Under the pieces are notes generated by a model. That model saw only the letters and a list, made by a program, of their open reading frames with translations. It was not told the DNA's origin and did no database searches. From VAZQ01 sp050179645 (lineage in GTDB: Bacteria > Pseudomonadota > Alphaproteobacteria > Rhizobiales > Xanthobacteraceae), in assembly GCA_050179645.1 (NCBI GenBank), contig JBFXEX010000072.1, forward strand, positions 1 through 32,020: DNA of 32,020 nucleotides, written 5' to 3'. Shown here piece by piece: positions 20,155-28,454 of the stretch. Within the stretch, counting starts at the first letter, position 1. Each line of letters begins with the position of its first letter. A program made the translations under genes and the position numbers.

Positions 20155-22458
20155 CTAACCGTCTTCTTCCAGCGGCTTGCCGAACTTGGCCCGTAACGCC
20201 CGATAGACCGTTTCGGCATTGAGCGGCATTTCCGTCAGGCGGACGCCAACGGCGTCGTCGATGGCATTCGCAATTGCGGGCGACGGACAGAACGTCGAGA
20301 CTTCGCCCACCCCTTTCGCACCGAACGGCCCATTGGCCTGTTCGTGCTCGATGTAGACGCTGTCCATGATCTCCGGGACATCGTGGACGCCCGGGATCTT
20401 GTAGTCGGCGAGCGACGCGTTGGTGACCTGACCGCCGTCGAAATGCATCTTCTCGAACATCGAGAACCCGATGTGCATCACGGCCGCGCCGGAAATCTGC
20501 GTCTCGACAGCCTTCGGATTGATCGCCTTGCCGCAGTCGACGACGTTCACGAGCTTGAGAATCTTGACATGCCCGGTCTCGGTATCGACCTCGACTTCGG
20601 CGCCGCCGCCAGCGATCAGCCAGAACGGCGTGACCTTCGGGCTTTGGCCATCCTCCGGGCTCGGCGACACATAGTCGGGCTTGAACACGCCGGTGCCGAT
20701 GACGTTGCCGGCCTGCATGCCGTAGCGCTTCTGGAACAACTCGGCGATCGGGATGTTGGAGCCTTCCGGCTCGCCGACATCTCTGGCCAGCGCCTTCAAT
20801 TTGTCGCGGGCCTCGGTCGCCGCGCGCTGCACCGCATGACCCATGTGGAAGGTCGAGCGCGAGCCGAGCGTCCCCATGTCGTACGGCGTGGCATCGGTGT
20901 CGCGCGGGATCACGCGGATGGACTCGGTCGGGATGTTGAGCACTTCGGCGACGATCTGCGCCATGACCGTGTCGGAGCCCTGCCCCATCTCCACGGTGCC
21001 GCACGACAGCGTCACCGAGCCGTCCGCCGATACGTTGACGATGGCGACCGACGTGGTCGGCGACGTCACCGCCTTGATGGCAATCGCGATGCCGCGCCCC
21101 CGTTTGACCGAACCGCTGCCTTTGTCGAACGGCTTCGACCAGTTCATCCGCTCCAGAACCTTGTCGAGCACTCGTTCGAGCGGCGCATCCTCGATGAGCT
21201 GGCCGGTGGCATGCTTGCGGCCCTCCGGCACCAGGTTCTCGCGACGAAACTCGACCGGGTCGAGCTTGAGCTCGCGGGCGATCATGTCCATGTGGCTTTC
21301 ATACGCCCACGCGAGCTGCGGCACGCCGAAGCCGCGCAATGCGCCGGCCGGGGTGACGTTGGTGTAGAGCGCGTGGGAATCGACGGCGACGTGGTCGATG
21401 TCGTAGGGACCGGACGCGGTCAGGCCGGCCTTCTGGGTCACGCGCGGGCCGATGTCGGCGTAGGCGCCGCCGTTCCAGAAAATCTCGCACTTGCGCGCGA
21501 CGATCTTGCCGCGCTCGTCGACGCCGCTCTTGATGCGGACGGTCGCAGGATGCCGGGTGATCTGGTAGAACATCTCCTCGAACGTCGCCGCCACCTTCAC
21601 CGGCCTACGGGCGATCATCGACAGCGCGAGCGCGAGCGCCTCCAGCTTGATATAAAGCTTTCCGCCGTAGCCGGAGCCGAGATACGGAACCTTGATCCGC
21701 ACCTTGTTTTCGGGCCAGCCGAGCAGCCTCGCCATCTCGACGCGAACGAACGACGGTCCTTGGGACGAGTCGTAGAACGTAACGTGGCTGTCCCGGTAGT
21801 CGCAGATGCAGGCGAACGGCTCGAACGGCAGATGCAGCACCTTCTGCGTCTTGAATTCGTGCTCGAATTTGTGTTTGGCCGCGTCGTAGGCCCTATCGAA
21901 GTCGCCGCGACGCAAGCGGTAGCTCAGCGCCGTGTTGGTGTTCTTTGCACCCTTCAGATGCTTCAGGTCCGCAAACGAGCTGGCCGGCTTCAATTCGTCA
22001 TGCACATAGACGTCACTCGTCAGCGCTTCGACCTCATCGTAGACCGCCGGCAGCTCGTCGTATTCGGCAACAATAAGTTGAGCGGCCCGTTCGGCGACAT
22101 GCGGGTCGGTCGCCAACACGGCCGCCACGGGCTCGCCGACGAAGCGGACCTTTTCGTGCGCCAGGATCGGCTGGTCATGGAATGCGGGCCCGTAATAGGG
22201 GTTCGGCAACACCTTCAACACGTCGTCGATGGTCAAGACGTGCGAGACGCCCGGCACCTTCCTGGCTTCACGGACGTCGACCGACTTGATGCGGCCGTGC
22301 GGAACGGTGCTGCGAAATATTTTTGCATACAGCATGCCCGGCAGGCGCATGGTGTGCGTGTATTCGGCACGGCCCGTAACCTTGTCGCGACCTTCAAGCC
22401 GGGGAACCGAACGTCCGACCTGCGATCCCGCCGACGGGGAAGTGACGCTTGTGTCCAT
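20155..22458 (-). CDS. Molybdopterin-binding large subunit of a xanthine dehydrogenase/CoxL-family hydroxylase
   Basis: A 767-residue molybdenum hydroxylase large subunit. A TTG at 22536 opens the frame, but the ATG at 22458 gives the usual start before VGRSVPRLEGRDKVTGRAEYT, with CGGAG upstream. Cofactor and active-site segments are visible: SSQGPSFVRVEMARLLG, LGSGYGGKLYIKLEALALALS, GALRGFGVPQLAWAYESHMD, GTVEMGQGSDTVMAQIVAEVLN and the catalytic glutamate, Glu719, in GAKGVGEVSTFCPSPA. The RGFGVPQ loop is that of hydroxylases, not the Cys-bearing loop of true CO dehydrogenase. Such enzymes need an FeS and usually an FAD subunit; neither gene is in the window. It stands divergent to a UbiD-type gene. 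Ring hydroxylation of an aromatic or N-heterocyclic compound is a reasonable but unproven role. Confidence 0.9.
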   Translation of the reverse strand: MDTSVTSPSAGSQVGRSVPRLEGRDKVTGRAEYTHTMRLPGMLYAKIFRSTVPHGRIKSVDVREARKVPGVSHVLTIDDVLKVLPNPYYGPAFHDQPILAHEKVRFVGEPVAAVLATDPHVAERAAQLIVAEYDELPAVYDEVEALTSDVYVHDELKPASSFADLKHLKGAKNTNTALSYRLRRGDFDRAYDAAKHKFEHEFKTQKVLHLPFEPFACICDYRDSHVTFYDSSQGPSFVRVEMARLLGWPENKVRIKVPYLGSGYGGKLYIKLEALALALSMIARRPVKVAATFEEMFYQITRHPATVRIKSGVDERGKIVARKCEIFWNGGAYADIGPRVTQKAGLTASGPYDIDHVAVDSHALYTNVTPAGALRGFGVPQLAWAYESHMDMIARELKLDPVEFRRENLVPEGRKHATGQLIEDAPLERVLDKVLERMNWSKPFDKGSGSVKRGRGIAIAIKAVTSPTTSVAIVNVSADGSVTLSCGTVEMGQGSDTVMAQIVAEVLNIPTESIRVIPRDTDATPYDMGTLGSRSTFHMGHAVQRAATEARDKLKALARDVGEPEGSNIPIAELFQKRYGMQAGNVIGTGVFKPDYVSPSPEDGQSPKVTPFWLIAGGGAEVEVDTETGHVKILKLVNVVDCGKAINPKAVETQISGAAVMHIGFSMFEKMHFDGGQVTNASLADYKIPGVHDVPEIMDSVYIEHEQANGPFGAKGVGEVSTFCPSPAIANAIDDAVGVRLTEMPLNAETVYRALRAKFGKPLEEDG

Positions 22459-22605
22459 CAACACGCTCCGCCGCGCAGCATCATATGAGTCCAGAGGGCC
22501 GGCACGTCTTGTTTCAACGTATTCGACTGAGTACAAAAGTAAAGCACACGTGCAGCGGTGCTGCGTCTATCCGACAACAGTGAACCTCTCGGAGCCAGTT
22601 GGGCC

Positions 22606-24039
22606 ATGGCGAACAAAGATTTGCGCGACTGGATCGAGGGGGTCAAAGCCGCGGGTGAACTCAAGGTCATCCGCGGGGCGGATCTGAAGGACGAAATCGG
22701 CGGCATCGTCGACATCTATATGCGCCAGATGGGCAATCCCGCGGTGATGTTCGACGAGGTACCGGGCTTTCCCAGCGGCCACCGCGTCATCGCCAACATC
22801 CTGACCTCGATCCCGCGCGTCAACATCGCGCTGGGGCTGCCGCCGGAAGCCACCGAGATGGAGCAGATCCAGTGGTGGCGGAACTACTTCAAGGAAGCGC
22901 CGATGCGGCCGACCAAAGCGGTCAACGGCGGACCGCTGCTCGACAATGTCCTGTCGGGCAAGGAGGTCGACATCAACAAGATCCCCACCCCGGTCTGGCA
23001 CGAGCAGGACGGCGGGCCGTTCATCGGCACAGGCTGCCTCGTGGTGATGAAGGACCCGGACACCGGCTGGGTGAACTACGGCACCTACCGGGTGCAATCG
23101 CACGAGCCGGATGTCGCCTCGGTGATGATGTCCCCCGGCAAGCACGGGCTGATCATCATGCGCAAGTACCACGAGCGCGGGCAGCCATGCCCGGTGGCGG
23201 TGATTGCCGGAATGCATCCGGCCCTTGTGATGCTCGGCGGCATCGAAATTCCCTACGGCAAGAACGAGCTCGAGGCCGCAGGCGGCATCTTTGGCGAATC
23301 GGTCGAGGTCATCAACATGCCGAAGACCGGCCTGCCGGTGCCCGCCAATGCCGAAATCGCGTTCGAGGGGCTCATTCATCCCAACGACAGGATCAAGGAG
23401 GGTCCGCTCGGCGAGTGGACCGGCTATTACGCAAGCGGCAGCGATCTCGAGCCCGCGATCCACATCGACACGCTGATGTACCGCAACGACCCGATTCTCG
23501 TAGGCGCGATCCCGGCGGTGCCGCCGAACGACAACACGTTCTACTTTGGCTCCTACCGCTGTGGCGCGGTGTGGAACCAGCTCGAAGCCGCCGGTATTCC
23601 CGGCGTGAAGGGCGTATGGGCGCACGAGGCCGGCGGCAGCCGCTTCATGCTTGTAGTCTCAATCAGCACGCTCTACGGCGGCCACTCCAAACAGGCGGCC
23701 ATGGTGGCGGCGCACTGTCACGCCGGCGCCTACTGCAACCGCTGGACCATCGTCGTCGACGACGACATCGACCCCACGAACTTCAATGACGTGATCTGGG
23801 CGATGTGTACGCGCTGCGATCCGCGCGACCAGGTCGACATTATCCACGGCGGCTGGAGCTCTGCGCTTGACCCGATGTGCTACGACACCGCAGACGACCG
23901 GCGCAATTCACGGGTGGTGATCGACGCCTGCATCCCGTTCCGGCGAAAGAAGACGTTCCCGAAGATCGCGCGGTCGAGCCGGGAGCTCGACGACCGCATT
24001 CGCGCCAAATGGGCAAAGGATTTGCCGAAGGGATTTTAG
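22606..24039 (+). CDS. UbiD-family (prenylated-FMN) decarboxylase
   Basis: A 477-residue enzyme of the UbiD family, which reversibly decarboxylates aromatic or unsaturated acids with prenylated FMN. A GTG at 22558 opens the frame; the ATG at 22606 is chosen because it starts the family's usual N-terminal helix (LRDWIEGVKAAGELKVIRG). Cofactor-site marks include VNYGTYRVQSHEPDVASVMMSPGKHG, the glutamate-rich PANAEIAFEG, and GPLGEWTGYY. Length is normal. No UbiX (prenyltransferase) gene is in the window, so the cofactor must come from elsewhere. It faces the molybdenum hydroxylase across a 147-base divergent gap and heads a plus-strand row with DoxX, cupin and VOC genes. It could act on a hydroxybenzoate-like acid or on a CoA ester; the substrate is unknown. 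Confidence 0.92.
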   Translation: MANKDLRDWIEGVKAAGELKVIRGADLKDEIGGIVDIYMRQMGNPAVMFDEVPGFPSGHRVIANILTSIPRVNIALGLPPEATEMEQIQWWRNYFKEAPMRPTKAVNGGPLLDNVLSGKEVDINKIPTPVWHEQDGGPFIGTGCLVVMKDPDTGWVNYGTYRVQSHEPDVASVMMSPGKHGLIIMRKYHERGQPCPVAVIAGMHPALVMLGGIEIPYGKNELEAAGGIFGESVEVINMPKTGLPVPANAEIAFEGLIHPNDRIKEGPLGEWTGYYASGSDLEPAIHIDTLMYRNDPILVGAIPAVPPNDNTFYFGSYRCGAVWNQLEAAGIPGVKGVWAHEAGGSRFMLVVSISTLYGGHSKQAAMVAAHCHAGAYCNRWTIVVDDDIDPTNFNDVIWAMCTRCDPRDQVDIIHGGWSSALDPMCYDTADDRRNSRVVIDACIPFRRKKTFPKIARSSRELDDRIRAKWAKDLPKGF

Positions 24040-24163
24040 GCCACTGAGGACAGCTGGAGCCTCGCGCGCGGCATGCGCCCAATAAGGGTTGTGATGCGAG
24101 CCAACTTCGTAGAGGATTCGCCCGCTTGATCGTCCGAAGCAGCTGTCGGCAGGAGAGCGAGCG

Positions 24164-24583
24164 ATGGATTGGCTGGTCGACGATGCGTTGCCAGTGCTAG
24201 CGCGCGTTTTTATCGTCTGGATATTCCCGTTCAGTTTCATCGACAAAATCATCAATTGGGACGATGCGCTCAAGCAGGCGAACTCAAGCTGGCTTCCCGG
24301 CGGCCCGGTCCTCCTGATCTTGGCGATGATCGTCGAGCTGCTTACACCGCCAATGATCGTGTTTGGATTCTATGACGGGATCGCGGCGTTCATTCTCGCT
24401 GGTTACTGCGCGGTCACCGGCATCGTCTATCATGCGTTCTGGACCTATCCGCGCTTCTGGTCGCCACGGAGCGAGGGCTATCCGCATATCTGGGATTTCT
24501 TCAAGAATTTCGCCCTGGTAGGCGGCCTGATCTTCGTCATGTATGCGAGCGGCTTTATCCAGGAGGTGTCGTCGCGGCTTTGA
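24164..24583 (+). CDS. DoxX-family inner-membrane protein
   Basis: A 139-residue hydrophobic protein with four likely helices (about residues 8-26, 44-64, 68-90 and 112-132), as in the DoxX family. The loop between the third and fourth helix is aromatic-rich (YHAFWTYPRFWSPRSEGYPHIWDFFKN). An AGGAG ribosome site lies seven bases before the ATG. It follows the UbiD gene by 124 bases. DoxX proteins are linked to quinone-related redox functions in some species, but their roles are mostly unclear. Here it may serve the same catabolic unit as its neighbours, which is an inference from position. Confidence 0.8.
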   Translation: MDWLVDDALPVLARVFIVWIFPFSFIDKIINWDDALKQANSSWLPGGPVLLILAMIVELLTPPMIVFGFYDGIAAFILAGYCAVTGIVYHAFWTYPRFWSPRSEGYPHIWDFFKNFALVGGLIFVMYASGFIQEVSSRL

Positions 24584-24640
24584 GTAATGTCCGTTACCAA
24601 CGGCATAATTTAGCGGCGGTCTCCGGCAAAGGAGAGTGAT

Positions 24641-25096
24641 TTGGTCGAGCCATCGTCTGCGAAGATCGCCTATTGGCACTTGTGGGCCGACGATCGTGGC
24701 GCCACCCACCAGACCCGCTGCGAACTGGCCGACTTTGTCTCGCAGAGCATGGGCGGCAAGGCGGCCGTCCAGTGGAACGATCATCTGCTCTCAGGCGAGA
24801 TCGGCCTCCTGTTCAGCGTTCTCCCGGTTGGCTGGATTGGGGACTGGCATAAGAATCCAAAGCCCCAGTGGATTTCGGTCTTGTCGGGCTCCTGGTTCGT
24901 GGAGTCCATGGACGGCACCCGCGTAGAGATGGGGCCTGGGGATCTCGCTTTCGGCGGTGATCAGAACGCCACGGCAGACGGACACGACAGGGTGGGACAT
25001 CGTTCCGGCACGATCGGCAGCGAGCCTTGCGCGCTCATGATCGTCCAGCTCGACCCCAAAGTCTGGGCCGGCGCCAAACCCGGCGACTTCAAATAG
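24641..25096 (+). CDS. Small cupin-fold protein
   Basis: A 151-residue single-domain protein with the beta-rich cupin pattern: LPVGWIGDWHKNPKPQWISVLSGSWFVESMDGTRVEMGPGDLAFGGD (motif 1 to the start of motif 2), then DRVGHRS and ALMIVQL. His residues in WHKNP and VGHRS could bind a metal, but the set is not the full canonical one. The start is TTG at 24641, six bases after GGAG; no ATG or GTG fits, because the GTG at 24636 is out of frame. Possible roles are a small isomerase, a dioxygenase or a non-catalytic binding protein. Position between DoxX and VOC genes suggests a part in the same degradation pathway. Confidence 0.75.
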   Translation: MVEPSSAKIAYWHLWADDRGATHQTRCELADFVSQSMGGKAAVQWNDHLLSGEIGLLFSVLPVGWIGDWHKNPKPQWISVLSGSWFVESMDGTRVEMGPGDLAFGGDQNATADGHDRVGHRSGTIGSEPCALMIVQLDPKVWAGAKPGDFK

Positions 25097-25107
25097 GCGT
25101 ATGCTCC

Positions 25108-26022
25108 GTGCCGGTCGAGCAGCTCAGCGGCATTGTCATCACGGTCGCCGACCTCGCGAAATCGGCCGCGTTCTATCGCGACGCGCTCGGGCTGGAGGTT
25201 GAAACTGAGACCCCCGCGGATCCGATCTGGATCAGGTTGCTTGGACTTCAGCCGGGCACCACGGCACGCATTGTCAACGTCACAGTCGGACAGCAGACCC
25301 TCCGGCTCGTGGCGTTCGATCCGCCCGGGCTGCCGTATCCGGCTGAACGCGCCTCGAACGACCAGTGCTTTCAGCATGTCGCTCTCGTCTGCGGCGAGAT
25401 CGAAAAGGTCTGGGAGCGGCTACAGGATGGCGCGCCGGGAGCGATCACGGAGGGGGGCCCGGTTTTGCTGCCGGCCAATACCGGTGGCGTCACGGCCTTC
25501 AAGTTTCGCGATCCCGAGGGACATCCGCTCGAACTGATCTCGTTTCCACCAGGCGTCGGCAATCCGGTCTGGCAACGCAGCGGCAAAGGCATCGCCGGCT
25601 ACGACCACACCGCGGTTTCGGTCATGGATGTCGACCGGAGCATCGCGTTCTACACCAGGCTGCTCGGCTTCCGCATCGGCGGGCGGTCATTGAACCGAGG
25701 CCTCGAGCAGGATCGGCTTGATGGTCTTGTTGGGTGCGAGGTCGACGTGGTGGCGCTTGAACCCGCGCTCGTGGCCACGCCGCACGTAGAACTCCTGCAC
25801 TATCGCTCGCCGCCCTCACGGACCCTGGCTTCGCAGATCCGGGCCAACGATGTGGCGGCAGTCTGTCAGATTCATCAGGTCGACGACCTCAATGCGCTTG
25901 CCGGGCAGCTGGAGGCGGAAGGCGTGACGTTCGTGAGCCCGGGCGTGGTGACCTTGAGGGACGACAGAAAGGCAGCGGCCATCCGCGATCCTGATGGCCA
26001 CATGATCGTGCTCATGGGATAG
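25108..26022 (+). CDS. Two-domain VOC (glyoxalase/dioxygenase-fold) protein
   Basis: A 304-residue protein with two vicinal-oxygen-chelate units. The GTG at 25108 is chosen: an ATG-started version would begin inside the cupin gene and add an unrelated basic tail. Unit one (about residues 4-150) starts LSGIVITVADLAKSAAFYRDALG and ends DPEGHPLELISF; its usual first metal His is Ile/Val. Unit two (about residues 160-304) starts YDHTAVSVMDVDRSIAFYTRLLG and ends DPDGHMIVLMG, with Val where the last Glu ligand normally is. Metal binding may therefore be changed or depend on residues from both units (His in FQHVALV, Glu in PLELIS, Glu in HVELLH). It is 11 bases after the cupin gene. Ring-cleavage dioxygenases and isomerases share this fold; the substrate is unknown. 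Confidence 0.8.
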   Translation: MPVEQLSGIVITVADLAKSAAFYRDALGLEVETETPADPIWIRLLGLQPGTTARIVNVTVGQQTLRLVAFDPPGLPYPAERASNDQCFQHVALVCGEIEKVWERLQDGAPGAITEGGPVLLPANTGGVTAFKFRDPEGHPLELISFPPGVGNPVWQRSGKGIAGYDHTAVSVMDVDRSIAFYTRLLGFRIGGRSLNRGLEQDRLDGLVGCEVDVVALEPALVATPHVELLHYRSPPSRTLASQIRANDVAAVCQIHQVDDLNALAGQLEAEGVTFVSPGVVTLRDDRKAAAIRDPDGHMIVLMG

Positions 26023-26556
26023 GCGCCCTCCCCGCGCACGGGCAACCGTCGTTCGGCGACGACCCGTTGTGTCGAGTCAATCGCAGAGACAGACGATCCC
26101 GAGAAAGACGTGCACGAGCGCGAAGACGTCGATTTCGCATCGAAATGTCCGTCGCGAAGACACTCGCCAGAAAGCGTTTTGACAAATAATCGATTCAGAT
26201 CGACTCACATCTTCCGAACCAGGTCACCCCTCGATGCACCAGCCGCGCGCGGACGATTCCAGGAATGAGAAGCGATTCTTTGGCTACGTCCCGACCGCCA
26301 CGATGCGCCCGATCGTCGCATTCGGTCACCTCAATTTCCGGCCCAACCGCAGCCGAACCATTCGGTCTTCCAATGGCAGTGGTCTGTGCCTAAACTCGAT
26401 TCTACTGACGACGGCCAAGCGCGCACACCGCACCGCGAACGGATGACTGCTGAGCTAATGAAGCGCGATCTTTCGAGGTTTCTACCGACAAACGATCGAT
26501 TGCTGGCGAACCGCCCGGTGCGCGGCATCGGCTTCGCCCTCCTATAGGTTGTGGTA
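26023..26556. other. Intergenic region of 534 bases without a recognised gene
   Basis: Short open frames here (for example 26234-26446 plus and 26331-26528 minus) have no protein-like composition or ribosome site. A hairpin lies at the left end. TTGACA at 26179-26184 resembles a -35 box, but no matching -10 box is found at 16-18 bases. The promoter of the GH15 gene is expected in the right part. Confidence 0.5.
26038..26067 (+). terminator. Hairpin after the VOC gene
   Basis: ACGGG (26038-26042) pairs with CCCGT (26063-26067), and inside it CGTCG (26047-26051) pairs with CGACG (26057-26061) around a TTCGG loop. It begins 16 bases after the VOC stop. A weakly T-rich TTGTGT follows. It is a plausible end for the UbiD-to-VOC transcript. 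Confidence 0.4.
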
Positions 26557-28434
26557 ATGGCGCATCCGATAGAGGACTACGCTCTCATCGGCAACTGCGA
26601 AACCGCAGCGCTCGTCGCCCGTGACGGTTCGATCGACTGGCTGTGCTGGCCACGCTTCGACAGCGGCGCCTGCTTCGCCGCCTTGCTCGGCACTCCCGAG
26701 CATGGGCGCTGGCAGATCGCGCCGGCCGATGCAGGGGCAAAGATCACGCGCCGCTACCGCGATGACACCCTCGTCCTCGAAACCGAATTCTCGACAGGCG
26801 ACGGCGCCGTCACGTTGCTCGACTTCATGCCACTGTGTGACGACGGCAAACCCTCGCAGGTAGTGCGCCTCGTTGTGGGCCGACGCGGCAAGGTCGCGAT
26901 GTCCTGCGAACTCGTCCTGCGCTTCGACTATGGGGCTGCCATACCGTGGGTGACACGCCTTGAGGACGGTTCGCTGCGCGCAATTGCCGGACCCGATATG
27001 ACGGTGCTGCATACGCCGGTCGAACTGAAGGGGGATGATCTCAAGACGATTGGCAGGTTTGTTGTCTCGGAAGGAGAGACCGTACCTTTCGTCCTGAGTT
27101 ACGGCCGGTCCTATCGTGACGCTCCGCCCGGAACCATCGACCCAATCGCCGCGCTTCATGACACCGAGAAATTCTGGCGTGACTGGACAGCGAGTTGCCG
27201 TGAGGCCGGCAAATGGTCAGACGCCGTTCGGCGCTCGCTGATCACGCTGAAGGCGCTTGCCTATCGTCCGACCGGCGGAATCGTTGCTGCTCCGACCACG
27301 TCGCTGCCCGAACAACTCGGCGGAATGCGCAACTGGGACTATCGCTATTGCTGGCTCAGAGATGCAACGTTCACTTTGTTGACCCTGATGAACAGCGGCT
27401 ACTATCACTCGGCGCGGGAATGGCGCGAATGGCTGGTGCGGGCTGTTGCCGGCAGTCCGCAGCAAGTGCAAATCATGTACGGCATCGAGGGCGAGCGTCG
27501 CCTCACGGAAGTCGAGCTTCCATGGCTGCCGGGTTATCAGGGTGCCAAGCCGGTTCGCATCGGCAATGCCGCATCGAATCAGTTGCAGTTGGACATCTTC
27601 GGAGAGCTTATGGACGCTCTCTACCAAGGTCATCGGGGCGGCCTGGGTGAACTCACCGCCTCTTTCGACCTGCAGCGTGCCATACTGGGTCACCTCACTG
27701 AGATCTGGCGCGAACCGGATGACGGGATTTGGGAGGTGCGGGGTGGGCGCCAGCACTTCACCTATTCCAAGGTTATGGCGTGGGTTGCTTTCGACCGCGC
27801 AGTCAAGCTGGCAGAGGAATTCAATTTTGCGGGACCGGTCGATCAGTGGAAGGCGACGCGGCAGGAAATCCATGACGACGTCTGCAAAAAAGCCTTCAAC
27901 TCAACGGTCGGAGCCTTCACGCAATATTACGGCGCCGCCACGCTTGACGCGAGCGTTCTGCTGATGCCGCTTGTTGGCTTTCTGCCCGCAACCGACTCTC
28001 GCGTCGTGAGCACTGTCGCGGCAATCGAGCGCGGTCTGATGGTGGACGGCTTTGTCATGCGCTACGACACACAAAGCGGCAAGGATGGCCTCACTCCCGG
28101 CGAAGGCGCGTTCCTGGCCTGCAGTTTCTGGTATGTCGATAATCTTGTGCTGCAAGGCCGGCTTTCCGAAGCGGAACAGATGTTTGAGCGGCTCTGTGGG
28201 CTCCGTAATGACGTTGGGCTGTTGTCGGAGGAATACGATCCACACGCCAAGCGCCTCGTCGGCAACTTTCCTCAGGCTTTTTCGCATATCGGATTGGCCA
28301 GGAGTGCGCACAACCTGACGCTTGCCCAAAATGCGCTCACCCAGCGCGCCGGACATCAGCCAAGCTCCGCCGCCGGGTCGGTAGGTGGCACATCGTCTCC
28401 TGAGAGCGGGCAGGCAGCCCAGCCGTCGAGTTGA
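26557..28434 (+). CDS. Glycoside hydrolase family 15 protein (glucoamylase/trehalase type)
   Basis: A 625-residue cytosolic enzyme with the two-part build of bacterial GH15: an N-terminal beta-sandwich (IEDYALIGNCETAALVARDGSIDWLCWPRFDS) and an alpha/alpha barrel from about residue 220. Barrel marks are SLPEQLGGMRNWDYRYCWLRDA, the probable general acid Glu393 in DDGIWEVRGG, and the probable base at Glu558 or Glu559 in GLLSEEYDP. The ATG at 26557 is preferred over a GTG two codons upstream. No signal peptide is seen, so it should act on internal alpha-glucans or trehalose and release beta-glucose by inversion. The last 40 residues are low complexity (Ser, Ala, Gln, Pro). Glucoamylase and trehalase activities cannot be told apart here. 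Its end meets the start region of a lactonase gene. Confidence 0.92.
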   Translation: MAHPIEDYALIGNCETAALVARDGSIDWLCWPRFDSGACFAALLGTPEHGRWQIAPADAGAKITRRYRDDTLVLETEFSTGDGAVTLLDFMPLCDDGKPSQVVRLVVGRRGKVAMSCELVLRFDYGAAIPWVTRLEDGSLRAIAGPDMTVLHTPVELKGDDLKTIGRFVVSEGETVPFVLSYGRSYRDAPPGTIDPIAALHDTEKFWRDWTASCREAGKWSDAVRRSLITLKALAYRPTGGIVAAPTTSLPEQLGGMRNWDYRYCWLRDATFTLLTLMNSGYYHSAREWREWLVRAVAGSPQQVQIMYGIEGERRLTEVELPWLPGYQGAKPVRIGNAASNQLQLDIFGELMDALYQGHRGGLGELTASFDLQRAILGHLTEIWREPDDGIWEVRGGRQHFTYSKVMAWVAFDRAVKLAEEFNFAGPVDQWKATRQEIHDDVCKKAFNSTVGAFTQYYGAATLDASVLLMPLVGFLPATDSRVVSTVAAIERGLMVDGFVMRYDTQSGKDGLTPGEGAFLACSFWYVDNLVLQGRLSEAEQMFERLCGLRNDVGLLSEEYDPHAKRLVGNFPQAFSHIGLARSAHNLTLAQNALTQRAGHQPSSAAGSVGGTSSPESGQAAQPSS

Positions 28435-28454
28435 CGCAATCGTCGGAGGCAGCC

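Noticed and set aside
20155..22458. Aerobic CO dehydrogenase large subunit (coxL) as the name
   Set aside because: The active-site loop reads RGFGVPQ and lacks the Cys-containing CO dehydrogenase loop, and coxM and coxS are absent.
20344..22488. A 714-codon open frame on the plus strand opposite the molybdenum hydroxylase gene
   Set aside because: It lies fully antisense to a well-recognised gene, is rich in Arg, His, Asp and Val, and has no family pattern. Long antisense frames are expected with strong GC bias at third codon positions.
26179..26184. TTGACA as a possible -35 box in the 534-base gap
   Set aside because: No -10-like hexamer at the right spacing.
26234..26446. 70-codon plus-strand frame in the gap before the GH15 gene
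   Set aside because: No ribosome site, no hydrophobic core pattern and no recognisable relative; treated as non-coding.
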